Assembly: GCF_007655005.1 (NCBI RefSeq)
Contig: NZ_SZVW01000012.1
Location: forward strand, 1 to 64,000
Direction: 5' to 3'
DNA: 64,000 nt
Origin: Streptomyces tibetensis
GTDB lineage: Bacteria > Actinomycetota > Actinomycetes > Streptomycetales > Streptomycetaceae
Part shown: positions 1 through 7,850 of the stretch, in pieces
Layout: each line of letters opens with the position of its first letter
Numbering within the stretch: position 1 is the stretch's first letter
Notes under the pieces: model-generated
The model's input: only the letters and a program-made list of their open reading frames with translations
The model's database searches: none
Told to the model about the DNA's origin: nothing
Program-made: the position numbers and the translations under genes

Positions 1-877
1 GCGGACGGGGCATGCCGCCCGGGGTCGGACGCGCGCCGCCCGGAGCCTGCGGACGAGGACCGCCGCCGGCACCCTGCGGACGGGGACCGCCCTGGCCGCC
101 CTGGCCCTGCGGACGCGGGGCGCCACCGGGCGCACCGGGGCCGCCCGGACGCGGGGCACCACCCGGACGAGGCGCCTGCGGGCGCGCCATGCCGGTGGAA
201 CCGCCGGAGGTGAAGGGGTTGTTGCCCGGACGGGGACCCGCCGGACGGGCACCGGGACGCGAGGCGCCGCCACCGGGGCGCGGAGCGCCGGGACGGTCGC
301 CGCGGTCACCACGGCCCTGGCCGCCCTGGCCGGAACCGCCCTGACGGGGGGCACCCGGACGCGGCGCCTGGCTGGCCGGACGCGGGGCGCCCGGACGCGG
401 GCCGGAACCCTGACCCTGGCCCTGGCTCTGGCCCTGGCCCTGGGAGGCAGCCGGTGCGGCGGGAGCCGACGGGGGTGCCGTGAACTCGGGCGTGGTCGGA
501 GCCGGGGACGCCGGGGCGGGCCGCGGCGCGGGCTTCGGGCCCGGGGTGGGACGGGGGCCGGGAGTGGCCGGCGCGGCGGGAGCCGCGGGCGTCTCGGCGG
601 CTGCCGGCTTCGGGGCCGGCGGGCGCGGGGCGGCCGGACGGGCAGCCTGCGCGGGAGAGGGGGCGCCCGGCTTCGCCGGGGCAGCCTTGCGGGCAGGGGC
701 GGACTTGCCGCCTCCGCTGCCCTGCTGGAGGGCGTCCGTCAGCTTGCGTACAACAGGCGCTTCGATCGTCGAAGACGCCGAACGGACGAATTCACCGAGT
801 TCCTGGAGCTTGGCCATGACGACCTTGCTCTCGACGCCGAACTCCTTGGCGAGTTCGTAGACCCGGACCTTAGCCAC
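1..877 (-). CDS. infB: Translation initiation factor IF-2, N-terminal part (cut by window edge)
   Basis: IF-2 is the GTPase that brings initiator fMet-tRNA to the 30S subunit. Only the N-terminal ~292 residues are present; the GTPase domain lies beyond base 1. The protein begins VAKVRVYELAKEFGVES, the conserved IF2_N helical module, followed from about residue 45 by a very long Pro/Ala/Gly/Arg-rich disordered region with repeated PRPG/GAPRPG segments, typical of high-GC actinobacterial IF-2. The GTG start at 877 is chosen because the IF2_N motif begins there and GGAG lies a few bases upstream. It is downstream of ylxR, nusA and rimP on the same strand, the usual order of the bacterial nusA-infB operon. 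The identification is very secure; the low-complexity part is prone to slippage and assembly error. Confidence 0.97.
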   Translation of the reverse strand, partial: MAKVRVYELAKEFGVESKVVMAKLQELGEFVRSASSTIEAPVVRKLTDALQQGSGGGKSAPARKAAPAKPGAPSPAQAARPAAPRPPAPKPAAAETPAAPAAPATPGPRPTPGPKPAPRPAPASPAPTTPEFTAPPSAPAAPAASQGQGQSQGQGQGSGPRPGAPRPASQAPRPGAPRQGGSGQGGQGRGDRGDRPGAPRPGGGASRPGARPAGPRPGNNPFTSGGSTGMARPQAPRPGGAPRPGGPGAPGGAPRPQGQGGQGGPRPQGAGGGPRPQAPGGARPTPGGMPRP

Positions 878-927
878 TTCGCTCCTTTGAGGTCCGGGTT
901 GCGTCCGGACCGTCGCTAGTTCATGGG

Positions 928-960
928 CGTACTCATCGCGTACTCATCGAGTGCTCATCG
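928..960. repeat. Three 11-bp direct repeats in the infB leader
   Basis: Two identical copies of CGTACTCATCG (928-938 and 939-949) are followed by a third copy with three changes, AGTGCTCATCG (950-960). They lie 50-85 bp upstream of the infB start in the ylxR-infB spacer. The function is unknown; they could mark an infB-proximal promoter or leader element. Confidence 0.7.
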
Positions 961-1022
961 CAATCTCGACCTGCTTTCGACTCGCGAGGTACCTAGCCGC
1001 ACGGGGTTCCGTACGGCACGTC

Positions 1023-1319
1023 TTACCGTGTTGCCTGCTCGGCAACTGTTGTCTGCTCGACGTACTGGCGCAACGCCTTTGTGTCGAGCGGTCCCGGGAC
1101 GCGCAGTGCCCTCGGGAACGCCCGGCGGCGTACCGCCTGGTCGAGACAGACCGGTGCGGGGTGAACGTACGCACCCCGGCCGGGCAGCGTACCGCGTGGA
1201 TCAGGGACGCATGCGTCCCTGATCGCTACGATCCGCAGCAGTTCGGCCTTGGCCGCTCGCTCCCGACACCCCACACAGGTGCGTTCAGGGCATGCGCGGG
1301 CGCGCGTCCGGCCAGACAC
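1023..1319 (-). CDS. ylxR: YlxR/DUF448 family RNA-binding protein
   Basis: A 98-residue basic protein with the YlxR signature: CVGCRERAAKAELLRIVA near residues 15-32, then GRGAYVHP and a conserved Cys and RRAFPRALR stretch. Family members are small nucleic-acid-binding proteins encoded between nusA and infB; the Bacillus homologue has been reported to modulate RNase P (named RnpM), and a role in controlling gene expression has been proposed in Streptomyces. The GTG start at 1319 has a strong GGGGAGG about 11 bp upstream. The gene sits between nusA (103 bp upstream) and infB (145 bp downstream) on the same strand, exactly the expected position. Family assignment is secure; the molecular function in this organism is inferred. 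Confidence 0.93.
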   Translation of the reverse strand: MSGRTRARACPERTCVGCRERAAKAELLRIVAIRDACVPDPRGTLPGRGAYVHPAPVCLDQAVRRRAFPRALRVPGPLDTKALRQYVEQTTVAEQATR

Positions 1320-1421
1320 TGCTAAGTCTACCTCCCCGTACGCTCCTCACCCCTTTGGGGCAGGATTCGAACAGTTGCCGCGCATGAACCTGACGTGATC
1401 TGAACGGCGCGCGGCTTGGAT

Positions 1422-2420
1422 CTATTCCTCGGAACCGGCCGCGGCCGGTTCGGTGTCCGGGCGGATGTCGATCCGCCAGCCGGTCAGCCGGGCCGCAAGG
1501 CGGGCGTTCTGCCCCTCCTTGCCGATGGCCAGGGACAGCTGGTAGTCGGGCACGGTCACCCGGGCCGACCGGGTCGCCATGTCCACGATCTCCACCTTGG
1601 AGACCCGGGCCGGGGACAGCGCGTTCGCCACCATGTCGGCCGGGTCGTCCGACCAGTCCACGATGTCGATCTTCTCACCGTTCAGCTCGGCCATGACGTT
1701 GCGTACGCGGCCGCCCATGGGGCCGATGCAGGCGCCCTTGGCGTTCAGGCCGGAGCGGGTGGACCGTACGGCGATCTTCGTGCGGTGACCGGCCTCACGG
1801 GCGATCGCGGAGATCTCCACCGAACCGTCGGCGATCTCCGGCACCTCCAGGGCGAAGAGCTTCTTCACCAGGTTGGGATGCGTGCGCGAGAGGGTGACGG
1901 AGGGCCCGCGGACGCCCTTGGCCACCCGGACGACGTAGGAGCGCAGGCGCATGCCGTGCGGGTAGGTCTCCCCCGGCACCTGCTCCTGCACGGGCAGGAT
2001 GGCCTCGAGCTTGCCGATGTCGACGAGCACGTTCTTCGGGTCGCGGCCCTGCTGGACCACTCCGGTGACGATGTCGCCCTCGCGGCCGGCGTACTCGCCG
2101 AGCGTCGCGTCGTCCTCGGCGTCGCGCAGGCGCTGCAGGATGACCTGCTTGGCCGTGGTGGCGGCGATACGGCCGAAACCGGACGGGGTGTCGTCGAACT
2201 CGCGGGCCTCCTGGCCCTCCTCGAGGTCGTCGGGGTCCTCCTTCGCCCACACGGTCACATGGCCGGTCTCCCGGTTGAGCTCCACGCGCGCGTGGCGGCG
2301 GCTTCCCTCGGTGCGGTGGTAGGCGATGAGGAGGGCCGACTCGATCGCCTCGACCAGCAGGGGGAAGGAGATCTCCTTCTCCCGAACCAAGCCCCGCAGG
2401 GCGCTCATGTCGATGTCCAC
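1422..2420 (-). CDS. nusA: Transcription termination/antitermination factor NusA
   Basis: NusA binds RNA polymerase and nascent RNA and modulates pausing, termination and antitermination. The 332-residue product has the NusA order: N-terminal RNAP-binding domain (about 1-125, beginning MDIDMSALRGLVREKE), S1 domain (about 130-200, GDIVTGVVQQGRDPKNVLVD), then two KH domains with the conserved GACIGPMGGRVRNVMAELNG and LAIGKEGQNARLAARLTGW motifs. It lacks the acidic C-terminal repeats of the E. coli protein, as is normal in Gram-positives. The GTG start at 2420 follows GAGGAGG. The rimP stop is only 2 bp upstream, so the two are translationally close and certainly co-transcribed. Confidence 0.98.
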   Translation of the reverse strand: MDIDMSALRGLVREKEISFPLLVEAIESALLIAYHRTEGSRRHARVELNRETGHVTVWAKEDPDDLEEGQEAREFDDTPSGFGRIAATTAKQVILQRLRDAEDDATLGEYAGREGDIVTGVVQQGRDPKNVLVDIGKLEAILPVQEQVPGETYPHGMRLRSYVVRVAKGVRGPSVTLSRTHPNLVKKLFALEVPEIADGSVEISAIAREAGHRTKIAVRSTRSGLNAKGACIGPMGGRVRNVMAELNGEKIDIVDWSDDPADMVANALSPARVSKVEIVDMATRSARVTVPDYQLSLAIGKEGQNARLAARLTGWRIDIRPDTEPAAAGSEE

Positions 2421-2422
2421 GG

Positions 2423-2920
2423 CTACGCCTCCTCTTCCTTCTTGTCCTTGCGGCTGAATTCGACCTGGACACGCGCCCGGACGATGTCGTCGAAGGCGAT
2501 CCTGCGCGCGGTGGCCTTGCGGCCCTTCACGCCGGGCACCTCGGTGTCGACACCCTCGTCGTCGACCTTCAGGATCCTGGCGACCAGCTCGCCGCCCTCG
2601 GCCAGCTGGAACTTCACCAGCCGCTCCGTGGCGCGCACGTAGTGGCGGTGCTCCGAGAGGAGGCGCTCCGCGCCCGGGGTGCCGACCTCGAGGGTGTACT
2701 CGCCCTCGCCCATCGCGTCCGTCTCGTCGAGCTTCGCCGAGAGCGCGCGGCTCACATCGGCGATCTGGTCCAGGTCGGCGCCCGTGTCCGAGTCGACGAC
2801 GACGCGCAGCACACGCTTGCGTCCGACGGAGTCCACCTCGATCTCCTCGAGATCCAGGCCTTGGGAACTGACGAGCGGGTCCAGTAGCTCTCGCAGCCTC
2901 TCGCTCTGGGTGGTGCTCAT
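2423..2920 (-). CDS. rimP: Ribosome maturation factor RimP
   Basis: RimP binds the 30S subunit and assists its maturation. The 165-residue product has the N-terminal alpha/beta domain with RVLRVVVDSDTGADLDQIAD and the LEVGTPGAERLL segment (the usual motif is EVSSPGLDRPL), and the C-terminal SH3-like domain (about 90-155). The ATG at 2920 is preferred over an upstream in-frame ATG because GAGGAG stands 8 bp before it and the conserved family sequence begins near MSTTQSERLRELL. It is the first gene of the minus-strand rimP-nusA-ylxR-infB operon; the 227-bp gap to the divergent lipoprotein gene must hold the operon promoter. Confidence 0.96.
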   Translation of the reverse strand: MSTTQSERLRELLDPLVSSQGLDLEEIEVDSVGRKRVLRVVVDSDTGADLDQIADVSRALSAKLDETDAMGEGEYTLEVGTPGAERLLSEHRHYVRATERLVKFQLAEGGELVARILKVDDEGVDTEVPGVKGRKATARRIAFDDIVRARVQVEFSRKDKKEEEA

Positions 2921-3147
2921 CCGGGTGACTCCTCGGCCGCGTGTGCTGTTGTGGGATGGGTCGCGTGTCTGGTCAAAGGGTATCCGGTCGCGGGGAGTGT
3001 TGCCGTCCACCCGGTCACGAACGGTGCCGCTGAGTGATGCCGGGCGGAGGCCCGGGTACCGTGATCACGGGCGCGCAGCCCGTGCGGTCCCTTCTTTCTC
3101 TGATCCTTCTCGAATGTTTCTCGACACGAGCCCCGAGGACGTCTGAC

Positions 3148-3693
3148 GTGCCGTTCCCCCCATCGCCGCGTACCCGCTCGGGGCCGCGCAGAAGGAGTCT
3201 GCTCGCCGTCGCCCCGGCGGCCCTCGCCCTCACGGGCTGCACCGGCGGGGACGTTGGCGGCCCGGCCGCAGACGGTTCGGCGGCCGCCGACCGGGCACGC
3301 GCGCGTGCGGCCCGCGACAGCGAGGAGCTGGCGGAGCGCTACGACGCGGTGATCGCCGCCCGGCCGGGGCTCGCGGGCCTGCTGCGGCCGCTGCGCGAGG
3401 AGGTCGTACGGCACGCGCGGGCGTTCGGCGGTGGCCGAAAAGCATCGCCGTCGGCACCCTCATCCGCGTCACCCTCTTCGGCCTCTTCGGCCTCTGGGAC
3501 CGCAGCCCCGCCCGCGGCCGTGCCGGGGAACGACAAGGACGCCCTCGCCGGGCTCGCCGCGGCGGAGCGGGAGCTCGCCGACCGGCGGGTCAAGGCGCTG
3601 GGCGGGGTCCCGGGCGAGCCGGCGCGGCTGCTGGCGTCGGTGGCGGCGGCCGGGGCGGCGCATGTGTATCTGCTGACGAAGGGTGACGCGTGA
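3148..3693 (+). CDS. Putative Tat-type lipoprotein of unknown function
   Basis: A 181-residue protein with a twin-arginine N-terminus (PRRRSLLAVAP) and a lipobox LTGC with the lipid-attachment Cys at about residue 31, so it is predicted to be exported, perhaps by Tat, and anchored outside the membrane. The mature part is Ala-rich with a helical stretch around 45-90, a Ser/Ala/Pro-rich low-complexity segment at about 95-125, and a second helical stretch (LAAAERELADRRVKALG). The GTG at 3148 is chosen because it places the signal peptide at the N-terminus. It overlaps the next gene by 4 bp (GTGA), indicating translational coupling with the DUF4439 protein, so the two probably work together. No enzymatic motif is visible. 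Confidence 0.8.
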   Translation: MPFPPSPRTRSGPRRRSLLAVAPAALALTGCTGGDVGGPAADGSAAADRARARAARDSEELAERYDAVIAARPGLAGLLRPLREEVVRHARAFGGGRKASPSAPSSASPSSASSASGTAAPPAAVPGNDKDALAGLAAAERELADRRVKALGGVPGEPARLLASVAAAGAAHVYLLTKGDA

Positions 3694-4154
3694 GCGCGGA
3701 GAAGGACGGGGAGCTGCGGGCTCTGCAGGCGGCGCTGGCTGCCGAGCACGCGGCTGTCTACGGGTACGGCGTCGTCGGCGGGAGGATCGGCGAGGAGCAG
3801 CGCGCCGAGGCGGTCACGGCGTACGACGCGCACCGGGCGCGCAGGGACGCGCTGGTGCGCGAGGTGAAGGACCTCGGGGGCCGGCCGGTGGCCGCGTCGG
3901 CCGGTTACGCGCTGCCCTTCCAGGTGCCGGACGCGGCGGCGGCCGTGCGGCTCGCCGCCGAGCTGGAGGACCGGGTGGCCGGGGTGTACGCCGACCTGGT
4001 GCGCGCGGCGGGCGGCGGGCGGCGGGCCCTGGCTGCCGAGGCGCTGCGGGAGGCAGCGGTGCGGGCGGTGCGCTGGCGCGGCGAGAGCGTAGCCTTCCCT
4101 GGGCTCGCCGAGCGGGCCGGCACGGCCCCGCCCTCGGCGGCGCCGACGGCGTGA
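3690..4154 (+). CDS. Ferritin-like DUF4439 domain protein
   Basis: A 154-residue, almost wholly helical protein that resembles the DUF4439 (ferritin-like) family. It begins LRALQAALAAEHAAVYGYGV, where the Glu-His pair (AEHAAVY) resembles a ferritin-type metal-ligand helix; helices follow with YDAHRARRDAL (another His), LEDRVAGVYADLV and LREAAVRAVRWRG. A metal-binding four-helix bundle is therefore plausible, but the second carboxylate set is weak and metal binding is unproven. The GTG start at 3690 overlaps the stop of the lipoprotein gene. No signal peptide is visible, so it should stay in the cytoplasm although its partner is exported. Confidence 0.82.
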   Translation: MSAEKDGELRALQAALAAEHAAVYGYGVVGGRIGEEQRAEAVTAYDAHRARRDALVREVKDLGGRPVAASAGYALPFQVPDAAAAVRLAAELEDRVAGVYADLVRAAGGGRRALAAEALREAAVRAVRWRGESVAFPGLAERAGTAPPSAAPTA

Positions 4155-4202
4155 CCCGCGCAGGGCGCGCACCGCGGACAGCACGAAGGGAACGACTCGC
4201 GC

Positions 4203-5102
4203 ATGGTTTTCGAACCGCCGAAGCGTCTGGTGAGGGCGCTCGGTGAGACGGCGCCGGACGGTGACGACTGGCTGGAGAAGCTGCCCGCGGCGGCGCAGCA
4301 GGCCGTCGCGCTACGCGAGTTGACCGTGGAGCGGGTGCAGGTGCCCGGTGGCCGCAGCAGCCTGGTCGTGCTGGTGCGGGCGGCCGACGGGACACCCGCC
4401 GTGCTCAAGCTGGCGCCGGGCCGGGCCCGTCCGGAGGCGGAGCGGGCCGCGCTCGCGCACTGGGCCGGGCGGGGTGCGGTACAGCTGCTCGAACCCGTGT
4501 CGACCGAAGGGGTGCTGCTGCTGGAGCGACTGCATCCGGATGTGTCGGTGCGGTCGCTGCCGGAGGCGAAGGCGCTGCTGGAGGCGGCGGGAACGCTGCG
4601 GCGGCTGTGGGTGGAGCCGCCCGCCGACTTCACCTTCGAGACGGTGGCCGAGCGGACCGGGCGGCAGGCCGAGGCGATGCGGGCGCGGGCCCGGGCCGAG
4701 CCCGAGGTGGCCGCGCTGGTCGAGCTGGCGCTGGCGGCGCGGGAGGAGTTGATCGCCGCACCGCCCGAGCACCGGCTGCTGCACGGCACGTTCCGGCAGA
4801 GCAAGGTGCTCGGCGGGGAACGGCTGCCGTGGCTGGCCGTGGGGCCCGACCCGGTGGTCGGCGAGTGCGCCTTCGATCTGGCCCGGCTGGTCCGGGACCG
4901 GGTGGAGGACCTGATCGCCCAGCCGTCCGGCGCGGCCACGACCCGGCGGCGGGTGAAGCGGCTCGCCGAGTCCCTCGACGTGGACCAGGAGCGGCTGCGG
5001 GGCTGGACGTTGTTCCGGGCCGTGGAGTCGGGTGTGCGCGCGGGGCGGGTCGGGCGGCCTCGGGACGCGGAGCTGTTGCTGGAATTCGCGGGGTGGCTGT
5101 AG
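4203..5102 (+). CDS. Aminoglycoside phosphotransferase-fold protein, catalytically degenerate
   Basis: A 299-residue protein that aligns by eye with the APH(6)/streptomycin kinase branch of the phosphotransferase fold. An N-lobe VLKLAPG supplies a candidate nucleotide-binding Lys69 with Glu in PEAERAAL. In the C-lobe the usual Brenner motif HGDLHxxNVL reads HGTFRQSKVL (His194-Leu203), so the catalytic Asp is Thr196 and the metal-binding Asn is Lys201. The second metal-binding Asp, normally in a xVDPxPVVG motif, is Gly214 (LAVGPDPVVGECAFDLARL). Three essential residues are thus missing while the fold-defining sequence around them is intact. It is probably a pseudokinase or ligand-binding protein rather than a resistance enzyme. 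It lies 48 bp downstream of the DUF4439 gene. Confidence 0.85.
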   Translation: MVFEPPKRLVRALGETAPDGDDWLEKLPAAAQQAVALRELTVERVQVPGGRSSLVVLVRAADGTPAVLKLAPGRARPEAERAALAHWAGRGAVQLLEPVSTEGVLLLERLHPDVSVRSLPEAKALLEAAGTLRRLWVEPPADFTFETVAERTGRQAEAMRARARAEPEVAALVELALAAREELIAAPPEHRLLHGTFRQSKVLGGERLPWLAVGPDPVVGECAFDLARLVRDRVEDLIAQPSGAATTRRRVKRLAESLDVDQERLRGWTLFRAVESGVRAGRVGRPRDAELLLEFAGWL

Positions 5103-5168
5103 GACGTCGGGGCCGAGGCGGTGGGGTTCGAGGGAGGGGACAGCGAACCCGCACCCGCGGTTCGGCCC

Positions 5169-5330
5169 GGCCCGGAACCTGGTCGGCCCGACCCTGAACC
5201 CCAACTCGGACCGGCCCGGAACCTGGTCGGCCCGACCCTGAACCCCGGCTCGGACCGGCCCGGAACTCTGGTCCGGCCTGGCCCTCAACTCCGGCTCGGA
5301 CCGGCCCCGCACTCCGGTTGGGGCCCTGCT
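5169..5330. repeat. Tandem repeat, about 44-bp unit, four copies
   Basis: Units beginning GGCCCGGAACCTGGTCGGCC start at 5169, 5213 and 5257 with exact 44-bp spacing, and a degenerate fourth begins near 5303. They fill most of the 286-bp spacer between the pseudokinase gene and proS, which converge here. Nothing else is evident in this spacer apart from a GC-rich imperfect hairpin (about 5345-5380) that could terminate proS. Confidence 0.85.
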
Positions 5331-5388
5331 TTGAAGGCCCGAGGGCCCGGGCGGACTGAAGAGGTCGGCCCGCCCGGCCCTCTCGGTG

Positions 5389-7089
5389 CTACGCCGTGAG
5401 GCGGGCGACGGCCTCCTCGACCGTCAGTTCCTCGCGCTCGCCGGTGCGGCGATCCTTCAGTTCCACCACGCCGTCGGCCGCGCGCCGCCCGGCCACGAGG
5501 ATCTGCGGTACGCCGATCAGCTCGGAGTCGGTGAACTTGACGCCCGGGGAGACGCCGGGGCGGTCGTCGACCAGGACGCGGACGCCGGCCGCAGCCAGCT
5601 TCTGGGAGATGTCCAGGGCCAGTTCGGTCTGGAGGGCCTTGCCGGCGGCGACCACGTGGACGTCGGCCGGGGCGACCTCGGCGGGCCAGCACAGGCCCTT
5701 GTCGTCGGCGCTCTGCTCGGCGAGGGCCGCCACCGCGCGGGAGACTCCGATGCCGTAGGAGCCCATGGTGACGCGGACCGGCTTGCCGTTCTGGCCTAGG
5801 ACGTCGAGCTTGAGGGCGTCGGCGTACTTGCGGCCCAGCTGGAAGATGTGGCCGATCTCGATGGCGCGGTCCAGGACCAGCCCGGTGCCGCACTTCGGGC
5901 AGGGGTCGCCCTCCTGCACGACGACGACGTCGACGTACGTGTCGACCTCGAAGTCACGGCCCGCGACGACGTTCTTGGTGTGGGTGCCGGCCTTGTTGGC
6001 GCCGGTGATCCAGGCCGTGCCGGGGGCGACGCGCGGGTCGGCGATGTACGTGACCTTGTCCAGGCCCTGCGGTCCGACGTAGCCGCGGACCAGGTCGGGA
6101 CGGGCGGCGAAGTCCGTCTCGGTGACCAGCTCGACGGCGGCCGGGGCGAAGTGCGCCTCGACCTTGTCCATGTCGACCTCGCGGTCCCCGGGGACGCCGA
6201 CGGCGACGATCTCGCCGTCGACCTTCACGAGGAGGTTCTTCAGCGTGGCGGAGGCCGGGACACCAAGATGGGCGGCGAGGGTCTCGATGGTCGGGGTGTC
6301 GGGGGTCGGGATGTCCTCGGCGGCCGGCACGTCCGAGCCGTCGACGGGCTTCAACTCGTACGCGACCGCCTCGGTGTTGGCGGCGAAGTCGCAGTTCGGG
6401 CAGTCGGCGAAGGTGTCCTCGCCGGCCTCGGCCGGGGCCAGGAACTCCTCGGACTTGGAGCCGCCCATCGCACCGGCCGTCGCGGCGCAGATGCGGTAGT
6501 CGAGGCCGAGGCGCGCGAAGATCTTCTGGTAGGCCTCGCGGTGCAGGGCGTAGGACTTGGCGAGGCCCTCGTCCTCGGTGTCGAAGGAGTAGGAGTCCTT
6601 CATGAGGAACTCGCGGCCGCGCAGGATGCCGGCGCGGGGCCGGGCCTCGTCGCGGTACTTGTTCTGGATCTGGTAGAGGATGACCGGCAGGTCCTTGTAG
6701 GAGGACGCCTGGTCCTTCACCAGGAGGGTGAAGATCTCCTCGTGGGTGGGGCCGAGGAGGTAGTCGCCGCCCTTGCGGTCCTGCAGGCGGAACAGCTCGG
6801 GGCCGTACTCCTCCCAGCGGCCGGTGGCCTCGTAGGGCTCGCGCGGGAGGATGGCGGGGAGCAGGACCTCCTGGGCGCCTACGGCGTCCATCTCCTCACG
6901 GACGATCCGCTCGACGTTGGACAGCACCTTCTTGCCGAGGGGCAGCCAGCTCCAGACGCCGGCGGCGGTGCGGCGTACGTAGCCGGCGCGGACGAGGAGC
7001 TTGTGACTGAGGACCTCGGCGTCCGCCGGGTCGTCGCGCAGCGTCTTCGCCAACAACTGGGACATGCGCTGGACCGGTGCGTTTGCCAT
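5389..7089 (-). CDS. proS: Proline--tRNA ligase (bacterial, editing-domain type)
   Basis: ProRS charges tRNA-Pro. The 566-residue product is the bacterial ProS type: class II motif 1 region (about 45-80, GVWSWLPLGKKVLSNVERIV), motif 2 with YRDEARPRAGILRGREFLMKD, an inserted YbaK-like editing domain (about 225-385, LKNLLVKVDGEIVAVGVPGD), motif 3 MGSYGIGVSRAVAAL, and a C-terminal anticodon-binding domain (about 470-565). The length is standard. The ATG at 7089 is preceded by AGAGGAA. It is monocistronic in appearance: about 106 bp with an inverted repeat separate it from the upstream acetyltransferase gene on the same strand. Confidence 0.98.
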   Translation of the reverse strand: MANAPVQRMSQLLAKTLRDDPADAEVLSHKLLVRAGYVRRTAAGVWSWLPLGKKVLSNVERIVREEMDAVGAQEVLLPAILPREPYEATGRWEEYGPELFRLQDRKGGDYLLGPTHEEIFTLLVKDQASSYKDLPVILYQIQNKYRDEARPRAGILRGREFLMKDSYSFDTEDEGLAKSYALHREAYQKIFARLGLDYRICAATAGAMGGSKSEEFLAPAEAGEDTFADCPNCDFAANTEAVAYELKPVDGSDVPAAEDIPTPDTPTIETLAAHLGVPASATLKNLLVKVDGEIVAVGVPGDREVDMDKVEAHFAPAAVELVTETDFAARPDLVRGYVGPQGLDKVTYIADPRVAPGTAWITGANKAGTHTKNVVAGRDFEVDTYVDVVVVQEGDPCPKCGTGLVLDRAIEIGHIFQLGRKYADALKLDVLGQNGKPVRVTMGSYGIGVSRAVAALAEQSADDKGLCWPAEVAPADVHVVAAGKALQTELALDISQKLAAAGVRVLVDDRPGVSPGVKFTDSELIGVPQILVAGRRAADGVVELKDRRTGEREELTVEEAVARLTA

Positions 7090-7110
7090 GGTTCCTCTGC
7101 TCCTGCTGCT

Positions 7111-7147
7111 GGGGGTCCCCCGCTCGAGCGGAGCCGAGAGCGGGGGA
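7111..7147. repeat. Inverted repeat in the proS leader
   Basis: A 9-bp perfect stem CCCCCGCTC (7117-7125) / GAGCGGGGG (7138-7146) with a 12-nt loop lies 28-57 bp upstream of the proS ATG. Elements of this sequence are a familiar dispersed intergenic repeat in Streptomyces genomes; here it would form a hairpin in the proS 5' leader or end the upstream transcript. Confidence 0.75.
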
Positions 7148-7195
7148 AGGTGATGGCAGGAGGTTATCCGGGGGGTGCGCGGCGGTGGAAATCGG

Positions 7196-7726
7196 TTATC
7201 CGCGGCGCAGGGGCAGGGAGGCGCCCATCACCGCGTAGGGCTTCGGCGCGCTGGGGAAGAGGACCTGGCGGGCCAGGTCCTGGTAGCCCAGGGAGCGGTA
7301 GAGGGCGCGGGCCGGGCTGTCGGTGTCGATCGCGGAGAGGATCGAGCGGGGTTCGTCGGCGCCGTCGGTGATCGTGGTGATCAGAGAGCGTCCGAGGCCG
7401 CGGTTCTGGTACGCCGGGTGGACGTGCAGTTCGGTGATCACGAAGGAGTCGTCGAGCCAGTGGTCGTTGTGCTGGGCGCGGAGGTAGGGCTCGACGACGG
7501 TGGACCACCAGTGGGTGCGGTCGTTGGGCAGGCCGTAGACGAAGCCGACGAGCCTGCCGTCGGCTGTGGCGCCGAGGGCCCTCGCCCCCGGGTAGGTCAT
7601 GTGGCGCAGGACGATCTGGCGGCGGACGGCCACCTCGTCCGGGCCCAGGCCGAAGGCCACGGCCTGGACGGCCAGCGCTTCGTCCACGTGGGCGGAGAGG
7701 TCGAGTGGGCCGATCACCAGGTCCAT
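7196..7726 (-). CDS. GNAT family N-acetyltransferase
   Basis: A 176-residue single-domain GNAT. The acetyl-CoA pyrophosphate loop is ITELHVHPAYQNRGLGRSLI (about residues 95-115), with Q/R-x-x-G-x-G present as QNRGLG, followed by the C-terminal ARALYRSLGYQDL helix-strand typical of the fold. The N-terminal part carries GFVYGLPNDRTHWW. The ATG at 7726 is preferred because the conserved fold begins at MDLVIGPLDLSAHVDEAL; the upstream in-frame extension would run into the preceding spacer. The acyl acceptor cannot be predicted. The next gene upstream on the same strand is a different GNAT. Confidence 0.87.
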   Translation of the reverse strand: MDLVIGPLDLSAHVDEALAVQAVAFGLGPDEVAVRRQIVLRHMTYPGARALGATADGRLVGFVYGLPNDRTHWWSTVVEPYLRAQHNDHWLDDSFVITELHVHPAYQNRGLGRSLITTITDGADEPRSILSAIDTDSPARALYRSLGYQDLARQVLFPSAPKPYAVMGASLPLRRG

Positions 7727-7780
7727 GGCGGGGAGCCTACAGGGGGGTTGCCGTTCATGGCCGGGTGCGGTTTGGATGTG

Positions 7781-7850
7781 GCTGCTCGCGCGCACGCGGC
7801 GGAGCCGCACATCCATCCGGTCCCGCGCCCCCAGAAAGAGGGGCTCGCTT
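7781..7850. repeat. Dispersed intergenic GC palindrome element, copy 1
   Basis: Contains CACGCGGCGGAGCCGC followed by CCCGCGCCCCCAGAAAGAGG. The same two-part pattern recurs at 8797-8858, 18418-18510, 26329-26384 (partial) and 53212-53306, always in a spacer. This copy lies just downstream of the longer GNAT gene and may serve as its terminator. Confidence 0.6.

Noticed and set aside
12..860. Plus-strand Pro/Gly-rich frames opposite infB
   Set aside because: They are mirror images of the low-complexity IF-2 N-terminus; no ribosome site and no protein-like composition.
1335..1380. Hairpin-like CCCCTTTGGGG between nusA and ylxR as a terminator
   Set aside because: The stem is only 4 bp and the genes belong to one conserved operon.
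1416..2642. Long plus-strand frame opposite nusA
   Set aside because: Antisense frame caused by high-GC codon bias; nusA on the other strand is unmistakable.
4203..5102. Aminoglycoside resistance kinase
   Set aside because: Catalytic Asp and both metal ligands are missing, so resistance activity is unlikely despite the fold.
5848..7371. 507-codon plus-strand frame opposite proS
   Set aside because: Composition is that of an antisense shadow (Gly/Val/Asp-rich) and it spans a gene boundary; proS is certain.
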